From the NCBI GenBank assembly GCA_002633005.1, contig NMRA01000420.1, forward strand, positions 60,001 through 124,000: a stretch of DNA of 64,000 bases, read 5' to 3'. The notes under the pieces were generated by a model. It searched no databases and had not been told where the DNA came from. It saw only the letters and a program-made list of their open reading frames with translations. Numbering within the stretch: position 1 is the stretch's first letter; every line of letters starts with the position of its first letter. Positions 36,739 through 47,510 of this stretch are shown here, in pieces. Source of the DNA: Phoronis australis. Lineage: Eukaryota > Phoronida > Phoronidae. The translations under genes were made by a program, and so were the position numbers.

Positions 36739-37726
36739 AAACTGTCATGTCAATTGTGATGGATATTGTTACTGTATTGTAAGATTTGTTTAAAAACCAG
36801 CTCTATCCATAAATAAATCCATGACAAATTATATCAAAAGCGCCTGCAATCATTCGTATCCGTCTCGATAAATGTGCTTTAGTGCTTTTATCCCGATTTC
36901 AGCGAATGTCTGACAGACAGCGTCGAGGAATTGTTGATTTATAATAACATAACAAAAATACAAGTCAATGTATTTTGTTTTTCATAGCTGTGGTCAAGGA
37001 ACGGACAGTGTAAGACGAAAAACTGACGTGTGACATATCTGACTTGATTGTATTAAACATGTGTAGATCCACGCAACTTATTCTCAACAATAGACTACCC
37101 GGTATCCGTTCTTTTTAGCTTAGCTTTGGCTTGGCGAGAAATGTAGCCAAAACCAGAAACGGATCTAGGATAACATAAAAGGGGGGCCCATCATGTTGCC
37201 TCGGGGAATTGGGCAAAGCGCGATTGTACGCACAGGCGGGCCGAAGCAGAAAGTTGCGGGGGCCGGGGATGTGCACTTCATGTTCTATCGGAAAACAAAG
37301 CATCGTGGCGAACGTGGTAACATCTAATGTGTTCTCCTTTTACACATACAATTGTCGAAAATAGTGCACTTATGAGGAACACGAAACTACGTAAGGCCAA
37401 GACAAAAGGTGTCGTTTCCTGGTGTACCTTCATTTTGAATGTAGGGTCTGACCATCTGGCTTCAGAAACGCACTTGGCACTAGTCATCAGTCAGCGGCAA
37501 AGACAATTAATTAGGATCCATATTTTGTAAATCAGTGAAAGCTTAAATTTCAGACCTAGCATACAAGTTACGATATTCTAGCCGAGCAGTTTCACTGTAA
37601 GACGTAGTAATGTAGGTCATCTAATGTAGGTTTTGTCTTGCCTTAATTCATTTTGCTACATGATGTAATTTGAACCAAATTGTTTTATCCCCTCACCCTT
37701 TTTCCGCGCAAAGCCACTTAACTTAC
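36739..37726. other. Intron of the minus-strand membrane protein gene, probable
   Basis: No coding exon supported. Short frames on both strands (37115-37303, 37278-37487) lack domains. Confidence 0.4.
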
Positions 37727-37900
37727 CTGTTACCACTAAATGGTGGTTTTTGACGTTTTGGTGCAAATCTGTGTGCAACTGGTCGACTTAGCTATGGCGG
37801 TTGATGACCTAGTTTGACAAAGGTATCGTCATCGCGCAAATACTTACCTGTACAGTCATAGCAGATCACGTTTTTAAGGGGGGAGAAAAGAAAAATACGA
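37727..37900 (-). other. Candidate 5' exons with two strong donors
   Basis: Two consensus donors on the minus strand, AACAG then GTAAGTTAAG (exon end 37727) and TACAG then GTAAGTATT (exon end 37848), could be alternative first exons of the gene at 36.1-36.5 kb. The second carries ATGACTGTACAG, but joining it to the exon at 36542 does not give the membrane-protein frame. So these exons would be leader, or carry a short upstream frame. Inferred from splice signals. Confidence 0.3.
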
Positions 37901-38117
37901 GATCGCCACTGTTGTTTCTCAGTTCAAACATTTGAAGCTCATAAACGAATCTTGTGAATCCAAACATAAAAAATTTATCGATAACTATTCATGCGGTGTG
38001 CATATTAAATGTACGCTGTAAAGTTTTAAATATTGCTGGACATCATAGTTCTTTTCAATTGCTCTCCAAGCACAGGTACTTTGTCCGTCTATGTCGCATG
38101 AAATCGTGTTTGGCGGT

Positions 38118-38125
38118 TGACGTCG
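38118..38125 (+). promoter_or_regulatory. CRE-like TGACGTCG in a possible bidirectional promoter
   Basis: TGACGTCG differs from the palindromic CRE by one base. It lies between minus-strand candidate 5' exons (37727-37848) and plus-strand donors at 38212 (CAACAG then GTAAAG) and 38418 (GAGAG then GTAGGT). That placement fits a shared promoter for the two divergent membrane protein genes. Speculative. Confidence 0.2.
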
Positions 38126-40641
38126 GGAGCGATCATTGTGGTTATGTCCGTTTTAAAGATTTCATAAAATAAGCAGAAAATTATAGCTGCGTTTACAGGT
38201 TTTGTTCAACAGGTAAAGTGTGCAAGTTTATTTCAACGATTCCGAATGTGCAGAGCGCGTGTTGCTGTGAACTATAGTTTTTAAATTGCTAGAGAGGCTT
38301 CCCTCGTCACAGGAAGTCGTAGGAAACGGGTCACTTTGGTTTAGAAGGTTGTTTGTAAGTGACCATCTTTCGTTTTATTTGTCGTACGTTGGTGTTACAT
38401 GTTCAATACTGTTGAGAGGTAGGTAAAGGCATTGGTGTTCGCTCTCACTCACCTTTGTGTATAGCTAAAATGGGAGGATTTTCTACTGCGCTTCTTGTAA
38501 TATGCTGTGAAAAAAGTAGGTCATCCTGTTCACATTGACTCACCTGTCTAGTCCGACATCATTGTGACCGTATTCCAATGATTACGATCGCCAAGTAGGT
38601 GGTCTTCTGCCTGCTGGTAAAAAAGCAACAACAACAGCAACAACAACAAACCATTAGTCTGCTGAAAATGTATAAGTAGGTAAGCCGAAGTAGCACTTTG
38701 ACATCCCATTTGTTTTTGTCACTGAAGATTTATATTGTGAATCCTAACCAGTGCTAACCCTGACTTCACCCTGACGTATAGTTTTTTGGTAGCAAAATGA
38801 TGTGGGAATCACTAGCTGACATATCATTACTGAACAGAAGTATTTTGTCCCCAGGGTTATTCAGTAAAATGGTCTATAAGTCCCTGCATAAGTTTTGTAC
38901 TAGGAAAGTTTTTCTAAGTAGTGCAGGTGGTTACATTAGTAGTGAGTGTACTCCCTTGAGTTTTTTGTGTTTCATTCATTATTACTGAGTGACGGGGTCC
39001 CGCGACCACTGCTTTTCACTCAAGATTGAAGGGACATTATTGTTTTTACTACAGAGAAACGCATCAATAAAATCCGTTGTTTCTTGGTGATTTTATGCCA
39101 GTTCTCGTCATTCACAAAACATCTACTGAAATCAGGGCAGGCAACTAAACATGCATAAAATATTTTGCCCTTTATCCAGTGGAATTAGGTCTGCAGTCAC
39201 AGGAACTAAGTTTCCAGACCACTCCTGCGCATTCAACTGAGAGAGTCTATTTGCCAGTGTCATTTATTGCAGCGGTTTGTTTTTGAATTTTTGCATTAAA
39301 TTAGTAGTAAACTAAACTATTAGTTAAAACCCAACTCCAAATTTACACATTACAGTAGATCACCCAAGAAACTAAAAATGCAAGAAAAATGCCACTACAA
39401 GGTTGTAGTGAAGCCTGAACTTACAAAAATTTGTAATTAGTGAACAAGACCCACTTACTCTACTGTTTTCTGTAAACGAGGGCTTCAAGGATCTTCTGCG
39501 ATGTGAGCCTTGTCTCCAAGGGAAACTTATTTTCTATGACACTGCTAGCACAACATTGGAATATGACAGCAGGGGTTGTAGGTTTGATTCCGTGCTGGGA
39601 CTGATCTCAGAATATCACATTTCTCACCCATGTCTCATTTAAAGAAGAAAACTGACCAATTACACAGCCAGCTTACAGAAAAGTTTCGTGCGACACGTTT
39701 TGTCAATTTTTTGGTTGAGCGTGAAGTAAAACTTGACAGTCAGATGGTGATTTCTTGTTGTATTGCAGGTTATTCCTGAAGAGGCGTACTCAGATTCTAG
39801 TACTCACCAGTGACCTCTGGTGCATGTTTACAAGGTAATCACTAGATGGCGCACCAGGGCTGCAGAATCAACATTTCAGCGACACATGTAGCTGAACAGA
39901 AAAACAATTATTTGGATAAAAATGTTTTCACATATAATACTCTTTGTGTCAACGTGCCATCACTTTAATAAAAACTTATTTGAAAAAAATTTAACAGTAT
40001 TGCACCCGTATTGAGTCAAAGTTTTAAAATATGTCCTTATCTGTAGGTGCTAGTGTGGTTGAATTTCCTACCAAAATGCTTTAATTAAAGTAGTATCATG
40101 TTTCTATTCAGAAAACCCATTTATTTAAGATTCTATGCAAGCAAAAGAAAAAGATGTTTTGAACGATTTATTTAATCAATGTTATTCTTTAATACCTTAC
40201 ACCAGGTGTCACTGTGCTAAATATGCAATAAGATGTACACACCAAAAATAAACAAAATGGACCTTAAAGTCCCCATCATGACGGCCGAGTCCACGTGGAA
40301 TTCTCTTATATGATGGCTGAATTCAAAGGGAACTCACCACCAGAACAGCAGGAGTGACCAGTCGTACCTATTTCTGGTCTTACCTATGTTGGTCCTTATC
40401 GGTCAATGACAAGGAAACATATTTTTTCTGATAATTTTTGTACCCTCTGTGTTTAATGACATTGTGTCAGAAGACGATGTTTCAGACATATTTAAATGTT
40501 AAGTACCAACTCACAAAAGCATAATATCTTTGAAAATATTTTCACCGTGCCAAGGAAATTTGCTCCATGTTTGAAAACAAGCGTGGCTGTTTGTAGTTTT
40601 GTTTGAGTACTTAATTTGGCTTTTTATACATTTGTTTGTAG
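38126..40641. other. Probable 5' intron of the plus-strand membrane protein gene
   Basis: Bounded by candidate donors at 38212/38418 and the acceptor at 40641. It contains a (CAA)n tract near 38627-38648, a CTCF-like CACTAGATGGCGC at 39840, and a tRNA-SINE-like phrase (GTAGGTTTGATTCC) near 39578. No coding exon is supported. Confidence 0.35.
39840..39852 (+). promoter_or_regulatory. CTCF-like core motif
   Basis: CACTAGATGGCGC matches the CTCF core well. It is a single occurrence and could be chance or a remnant of the CTAGNGGC repeat family seen at 31.4-33.4 kb. Confidence 0.25.
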
Positions 40642-40668
40642 GTGACTGGCGCACAAAATTCATTGACT

Positions 40669-40935
40669 ATGGGCGAGTTGAGTTACCGAAGTTGTACAAA
40701 AGGTCCTGTTTTGTTCCTTCTATTGGGATTTGGTGGACTGTGCCTTTTAACTCTGGCTATCGTTGGGACAGTATATGGTGCCGTTTGTATCAGTCAGAAA
40801 GAACGTATGGATAACCCCCAGATGTGTTACAGATTATACAGCGATGAAGGCGCTGTCTTGTTACTACTGTCCGGAATCTTCTCCTGGCTTATATTGATTC
40901 TAGGACCCATACTCTTCTGCATGTGTCGAGACTAA
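40669..40935 (+). CDS. Small two-helix membrane protein (last exon)
   Basis: Encodes 88 aa from ATG at 40669 to TAA at 40935. Helix 1 covers about residues 12-38 (GPVLFLLLGFGGLCLLTLAI and on). A hydrophilic loop (42-60, SQKERMDNPQMCYRLYSDEG) carries a cysteine, with another at the helix edge. Helix 2 covers about 61-85 (AVLLLLSGIFSWLILILGPI), ending CMCRD. A clear acceptor (TTTGTTTGTAG) ends at 40641, and the frame is open from there, so an upstream coding exon is possible. The plan (two helices, Cys-bearing loop) parallels the divergent gene at 36.1-36.5 kb, but sequence identity is low. Function and family unknown; juxtamembrane cysteines could be palmitoylated (inference). Confidence 0.65.
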   Translation: MGELSYRSCTKGPVLFLLLGFGGLCLLTLAIVGTVYGAVCISQKERMDNPQMCYRLYSDEGAVLLLLSGIFSWLILILGPILFCMCRD

Positions 40936-43900
40936 CTGGAATTATACAGTAACCAGCATGTACATTGTTGTATTTTGTAAGATGAAGAATTCCTTAATTC
41001 AAGACAGTCTGCTAATTGGGCTACTCCAAATTCTCTAGGCAGTGCTAATGACAGTAAAGCCGACTCTAGTAATGCATGTTTTCAAGTCACATGTGTCCCA
41101 TCTTATCTCATCGGTACGCATGCTATATTACATTCCATAGAGCAAGTCTTCACAGCATGTTACTATGTGTTGCCTAGGGTAGTATCACAGCGGAAACTAG
41201 ACGGCTCTGATCTATTCTGTCTCGTAGACATGACGTCAACTAGCTTCACGACAAAGGCTGGCTCTCCCAAGCACACAGGTTGTTCCTTTCATCACAATAA
41301 TGTCCCCTGGGCAATGACAACATATTTGTAATCTCATTGTCTTCATACATTGCGTTGGTGTTAGTTCGTAGTATATATGCGCAGCTCTCAAGTGACACCT
41401 ATCAGTTTAGTCAATTCCCATTACTTTCCAAATAATTAAATCAATGCAGTCAAGAACCTGCTTGTATTTTCCACTTGCACGAACCCGATTGTGACTGGCT
41501 AGGCTATGCATAACCAGTGAAGTAGGTGATCAGACTAAGGATTCACTCGTGACAGCCATGGGTTTTTAACCTGGCCCTCACAAAGTCTTTCAATTTTCAA
41601 TCTATTCAGAACAAGTGCTGTTTCTCCATGATGCATAAGCACCACCTATTGGACACCCAGTTGCCCAATGGGAACACTGATAGTTCTCAACTAAATTTTA
41701 AGTATTTTCGTTCAGTGAGAGGAGTTTATGTGAAAGTATTTTTATAGTCAGACACCACTATGCATTCTTAAAGTGTGATTGGGTGGGCACATCCTGGGTT
41801 CACAGCTAGTTTGATCATTATGTTGGGACACACCTGTATCCCAGTAGTGAATCTTGTCTTCAGAATTTAAGTTCGGAAAGGGGCAAATTCTTGGGTTTTC
41901 AACAAATACCTGATTATGTCCTGCACATAGTAATTTTTTTCATGCTAAACTCTCTCAAAATTGTTTTATGCTAGTTTGAAGACTTCAGTTTTTCACCCTC
42001 TGCAAATCTTACACAATCTCGCTTTATAAATGGCATGTTATTGCTTGTTTTACAATCATTAGCATGGCCCCCTATTGCTGTCCAAAATTTTAGATTTTTT
42101 ATTGTAATTGTAAATAGAAAACCGGTAATATATGCCTGGTGTGTGTGTTGAATGTCAAAGTAACTTTCCTTGTTCGAATAGTCTTTAAAATGCCACATTT
42201 TGAGTGTTATTTGAATTCAGAACTGATGATTTTCTAGAGTGCATCCATTGAAAATGTACTGATATTATGGTTCTTTATAAAAATTAATCGCGAAAGTTTT
42301 GTATAGTTATTTTGTAAGCAGAGCATTGGTTTACAGTTAGCATGAATCCACTGGAATTTTATATTTGTAAGAAATTTTAGGTGTTTTTATGGTTACATTC
42401 CTGGTTCTTTGTCGGTTTACTAAAGTTGTACATATCAAATATAAGTTTCAGTATGAAATGTAATTTTGTATTAACAGATAGGGAAATGCTGAGAAATTTG
42501 TTGGTCTAGCTATCACTGTTTTTGTATATTGTTGACGGATGAATGAGGGAGTACTTGTAAATACTTTATTCTCAAAATTAGAATATGCGATGCTTTGAGG
42601 TTCATAACTGTTCTTAGATTGTTAGACTTGATCAGCATTATTATAATTTTAAAGCTCAGGAGAAATTGTAGTTTTTTTTGTAAAAAGCTCCATAATCCCA
42701 TCCGCCAGTTGACGTTGTCGAATCAAACGGCAAAGTTTACTTGAGGTTTTCCATTATTGGCAAACATTGGAGTAATTGCTTTGTGATGTTGTTGTTTTGC
42801 AGCGACCTCTGCCGAGAACGTTGATCGTACAAACTGGGACACCAATTCAGCAGCTCCCACTGGTCAATGCTCCCTTAAAAACTGGGACATCAACGTTAAG
42901 GGGAAGTCCCTAGGGTTTTCTGTAAAATTGAATGGCACAATAGTTTTCAGAGATATTTGAAACAGAAAAAGTGTCTGATTCAGCTTCTAATTAGAGTGAA
43001 ACCTGGGTTCCCTGGTTGTCAAAAGTTTGTGTGGTGTATTGCATTTGCCTTGGTCATGAATATTTAGCAACTAGGTAAAGGTTTTTACACTATACATTTT
43101 TTCTCTTTTGTAAGTATAATAATATATTTCTTGGTATTCTGCAGTTCAAATGCTTAAGAGTTAGCAGCAAGGTGCTATGTCACAATAGGGAGAAATGAAA
43201 TTGGATTTTCATCACCTGCCGAAAATTTGGGTTGCTGAAGGTTTCCTCTATTGACAATATGTATGGAAATCTTATGGTCTGTTTGAGCTTGTCCACTACA
43301 TCCTGTATAATTAAACATTCCATGAAAAATTACGTCCTTGTTTCTCATGGTCAATGGCTAACCGTTAATCATTTGATTGGTCTGGACAGAACTGGGTGTA
43401 GGGGGTGGGGTAGGGGGTGGCGTGTACACAGCCAGAAATCACAATAGGCAGCAATGGAGCGCCTTGGGAGAAAAAAAACCTAACCTGATTCAAAGTGAAA
43501 AATCTGAAAAAGTAACTCATTACTCTAATGCTGTCATGAAATGACGAAATCAAGAGTTTTCTTAAGCAACAAACAAGTGAAATATTTCAATCCCCTCGGT
43601 GGGAAAACCATATTTTATCGAAATTGCTAGGGTGAAAAAAGAAAGGATTTGTTATGGACCAAAACGGCTGAAAAGGGAACTGTTACGTGCCTGTAGCGAG
43701 CAAAAGGGACCCTTTCACTTGTTATCTATTGTTAAAACTTAGAACAGCGTACCAAATGTTTGTCTGGACTATGTTAAGACAGCAGTGCTTGGCTTTCTAA
43801 TTCATGGGCCCCAAGTGTAAGGTCCCACGAGACTGAGAAGTGTACGCCACCTTGAAGTCAATCGACGGATGAGAATCGCGCCAACAGAAAACGAATTACT

Positions 43901-43966
43901 AAAAATATAAATATTTATTGTTTACAGGCAATAACAACTAAATATAATACATAATGCATTCTATCA
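40936..43966. other. 3'UTR of the 40.7-kb gene and intergenic DNA
   Basis: The first one to two kilobases are T-rich and plausibly 3'UTR, but no clear AATAAA was identified on the plus strand. Remaining frames (42513-42701 minus, 43232-43447 plus) are unsupported. Confidence 0.4.
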
Positions 43967-44203
43967 CAGGGCCTTGTTCCAAGCAGCAGACTTAAGTTCA
44001 TTTTTGACTTAAGTTTAAGATTTGTCTTAACTTCCAAACTTTGAAACTTCCACATTCGGTAAGTAGGTCAAAATTAAGACAAACACTTAAAACAAACTTA
44101 AGATCTCTTTCTTGAATTGGTTTTGAGACAAATTTAACTTTTATTTTAAAATTTACAAAAATTTAAGATTTGGATTAGCTAAGTCAGTTTTGTTGGAACG
44201 AGC
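43967..44203. mobile_element. GTTCCAAG-type TIR element, copy 1
   Basis: Left end reads CAGGGCCTTGTTCCAAGCAG then ACTTAAG. The right end reads AAGTCAGTTTTGTTGGAACG, so the termini pair around GTTCCAA and GACTTA. The interior is rich in AAACTTAAGA-type phrases. A relative is at 46393-46585. Confidence 0.6.
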
Positions 44204-44573
44204 AACAGAATAATAGAAAATTATCTGGAGTTCATAGTGAAGTGGGACAGGAAATGTAAAAGTGTTTTCAATTTCGATTTCAAGTAAAAACTATTAGACC
44301 CTGGGACGAGGCTCGATAAGTTGGCTTGTGACGGCGTGTCATTTTATGCGCAAAACACGGTCCACCAAGTGCTGCTGAGTAAGATAAGGTGCGAGTTGAC
44401 ATTTGACAGCCAAAGATGAGATTATAACCGCTTCATAAGTATAATTTATCTATTCAAACGCAGTGGCCGTGGACAAAAACTTCAAATTGGTGACAGCACT
44501 GGTAAGAGATTTATTGTGAGTTCGAGAGACGCAGATGTTTGCTTGAACTGTGAACTGTGTGCCTATCTGTACT

Positions 44574-44679
44574 CAGGGGTGGATCCAGGATTTAGAGTGG
44601 GGGGGGGCAGGGCAGAGTATTAGCCAGGATTTTGCCAGTCAGACATTCGCACCCCCGAACTTAATGTCATCTGCCACTG
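44574..44679. mobile_element. CAGNGGCGGATC-type MITE with 5-bp duplication
   Basis: Begins CAGGGGTGGATCCAGGATTT with a G run after it and ends with CATCTGCCACTG. GTACT flanks both sides (44569-44573 and 44680-44684). Similar ends occur near 2375-2405 and 27908. No coding content. Confidence 0.6.
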
Positions 44680-45494
44680 GTACTAGACGTACATGTTCGC
44701 TTGTACTGTGAGTCATGAGCCCGCCTGCTCGGCGAGAAAAGTAATTTCACCAATGAGCCGAAGCGCGGAATCCTTGCTCCTGCGTCATAGAATGAGCCAA
44801 GCGCACTGCTGAGTCAAATCTAGTACGCGTTGAACAGTCCAAACACCGACCTTGGTTTCAGCTAATGCATCACAGACAAAGGCGAAAATAGGCGATTTTT
44901 AACCAAAATCCCAAAAAACGTGTTATGGTTTTAAAGCTCCAGTCAAACCTGATAACTTTAAAAAGCCGATCGCATCTAATAATAATCTTCAGGATGTGTT
45001 AGTCTGCTATAAAACTGACGTTCTCCGATGGTTTTGAGCGACCTCTGTTATCGACAAGTCTCTGCACTTAGCCAAACATGTACAAAACTAATAGCAATTA
45101 TTTGGCAAAAGTACAATGTTCCTGAAGTAGAAAGCTTGTAGGCTTTGATTTTTGATGATTTTATCTTTTTAGAGCATTTAATAAAAAATGCGAATTCACA
45201 TGAAAACAACGGTATCAATACGATGCCAATAGTAATTCATGTGATATACTGTTAATGTTCATGATGAAATCTCATGAACGCCGATACTTTTCTAAAGTAT
45301 CATTACGTTGTTGTTTTATGCAACTTTTGATTTTTTCATAAAAATCACAAAAATACTTTTTTGATAGCCTATCATTCAAAACTAAAACTTTTTAAAAATT
45401 GTTCCTAGCAGTGTTTTGGTGAGTGCAGTGGTGTTTGAATCCGATCAGTCATTGCTGAGATATGACGTTTCGAAATTATTTCTTCTAGATCCCT

Positions 45495-45921
45495 GTGCCC
45501 GGTTGCACGAAGCAGTCCCAAATAGGTACTCAACTAACTTCCCAAATCTTTTGTGAATTTGTTTCGTTCTTTACTCACAGATGTAGTATTTTTTTCTACC
45601 ATTTTATCTTTATTATGAGCTGCTCTATGACTAATGACATTTTCTAATAATATAACTAAAATTGAGTCCTTAATTACGTCAAAATAAATTAGGGACTTAG
45701 TGCTTAAATTAGGGCCGTTGCACGAAAAGATCCCTGCTTATTTCCAATAATATTGACAATTCAACGTAGACTTCACGCGCGATTTATATCAAGGTCGCAA
45801 ACTGACTTAGTTATCAGACTCGCACACACCATAAAAAGACGATCAGTGAATTTACAAATACGCAGTTGATTTAGGGAACTTAGTTGAGTCCCCGTTGGGA
45901 CTGTTTCATGCAACCGGGCAC
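45495..45921. mobile_element. MITE with 54-bp terminal inverted repeats
   Basis: The left repeat (45495-45548) starts GTGCCCGGTTGCACGAAGCA and the right (45868-45921) ends ATGCAACCGGGCAC. The two arms match over about 54 bp with a handful of mismatches, including AGTCCCAA and ACTCAACTAA blocks. An internal GGCCGTTGCACGAAAAGATC near 45712 echoes the end. No certain target duplication was found and no protein is encoded. Confidence 0.8.
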
Positions 45922-46392
45922 TGATTTCCACATATTAGTGTATGCAACTGGTATTTGTTTCTAAGCTCTCCTTGGCGCATAGCGGAGACAAAAATTCAGA
46001 ACAACGACACGAAGAGCCTACAGATAAGCGTATATGTTGGCCAACAGAGGCATACTCGGAATGCGGAGCCAGAGTCTCGTTGTGAAGGACAATCTTAATT
46101 TCTTGTTCGAGCAAATTAGTCTACATGTATTTTGTCGATGTATAATGTATCTTCTAGTTCTTCTCGTTACTTTATAGCCGCCATTTTCCGTCATCAAACC
46201 TTTCCTCTTACGTACTGCCCTGCCATCTGTCGGCAACATTCTCAACCGTTTCACAACAACAGCACAAACTTCACAACATTTATCCTATCGTCACGAGTTC
46301 TGGCGAAGTTGGCCACAAAATTAATTATTTTTTGCTGCCATCGAGTTTTTTGCTTTCCTAAACGTTCTTGCATTGCGGACAAACACGAATCC

Positions 46393-46585
46393 AGGGGCCC
46401 GTTCCAAGAAACTGACTTAAGTTCGTTTTTTGTCTTAGTCTAAGATTTGTCTCAACTTCCAAAGGTTGAAACTTTCACATCCAGTAACTTAGTCAACATT
46501 AAGACAAAACTTCAATCAAACTAAAGATATCTTTCTTGACACAATCTTGACAGAAATTTAGGATTTATCTTGAAATTTACTAAAA
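46393..46585. mobile_element. GTTCCAAG-type element, copy 2, right end lost
   Basis: Starts GGGGCCCGTTCCAAGAAACT then GACTTAAG, with TAAGATTTGTCTCAACTTCC and AAGACAAAACTT inside, matching copy 1 at 43967. The complementary right terminus is missing or too diverged to see. Confidence 0.55.
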
Positions 46586-46892
46586 TTTGTTTTTACAAGT
46601 TTGCCTGCCACGTGCATAATGACGTGTCGCTTTATATGCCCCGAGCATGATCTTTTCGCAAACCTAAAATCACATTCGAAAAAGGAAAAAAATGAGACCA
46701 GTGTTGTAGCGATAAGAGGCCTGAATCAATATTTCGTTTCCTTGATGGAAGTGGGATTCAGAATTAATATTTAAAGTGAATTCAAGGACTCCGAACGCCA
46801 CGGCTTTATAAACGCTTCAAAAGAAATCATCTATAAGCTTTATGTGAGTGATTTCGTTTTGGATGATGACTAGATCGGTTACTGATAAGAGT

Positions 46893-47510
46893 NNNNNNNN
46901 NNNNNNNNNNNNNNNNNNNNNNNNNNNNNNNNNNNNNNNNNNNNNNNNNNNNNNNNNNNNNNNNNNNNNNNNNNNNNNNNNNNNNNNNNNNNNNNNNNNN
47001 NNNNNNNNNNNNNNNNNNNNNNNNNNNNNNNNNNNNNNNNNNNNNNNNNNNNNNNNNNNNNNNNNNNNNNNNNNNNNNNNNNNNNNNNNNNNNNNNNNNN
47101 NNNNNNNNNNNNNNNNNNNNNNNNNNNNNNNNNNNNNNNNNNNNNNNNNNNNNNNNNNNNNNNNNNNNNNNNNNNNNNNNNNNNNNNNNNNNNNNNNNNN
47201 NNNNNNNNNNNNNNNNNNNNNNNNNNNNNNNNNNNNNNNNNNNNNNNNNNNNNNNNNNNNNNNNNNNNNNNNNNNNNNNNNNNNNNNNNNNNNNNNNNNN
47301 NNNNNNNNNNNNNNNNNNNNNNNNNNNNNNNNNNNNNNNNNNNNNNNNNNNNNNNNNNNNNNNNNNNNNNNNNNNNNNNNNNNNNNNNNNNNNNNNNNNN
47401 NNNNNNNNNNNNNNNNNNNNNNNNNNNNNNNNNNNNNNNNNNNNNNNNNNNNNNNNNNNNNNNNNNNNNNNNNNNNNNNNNNNNNNNNNNNNNNNNNNNN
47501 NNNNNNNNNN
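46893..47510. other. Assembly gap (618 N)
   Basis: Unsequenced. Apparent open frames spanning it are artefacts of the Ns. Isolated Ns also occur at 1283, 24999 and 61043. Confidence 1.

Noticed and set aside
39560-39600. tRNA B-box-like GTAGGTTTGATTCC
   Set aside because: No A box at proper spacing and no cloverleaf could be drawn; at most a decayed tRNA-derived SINE.
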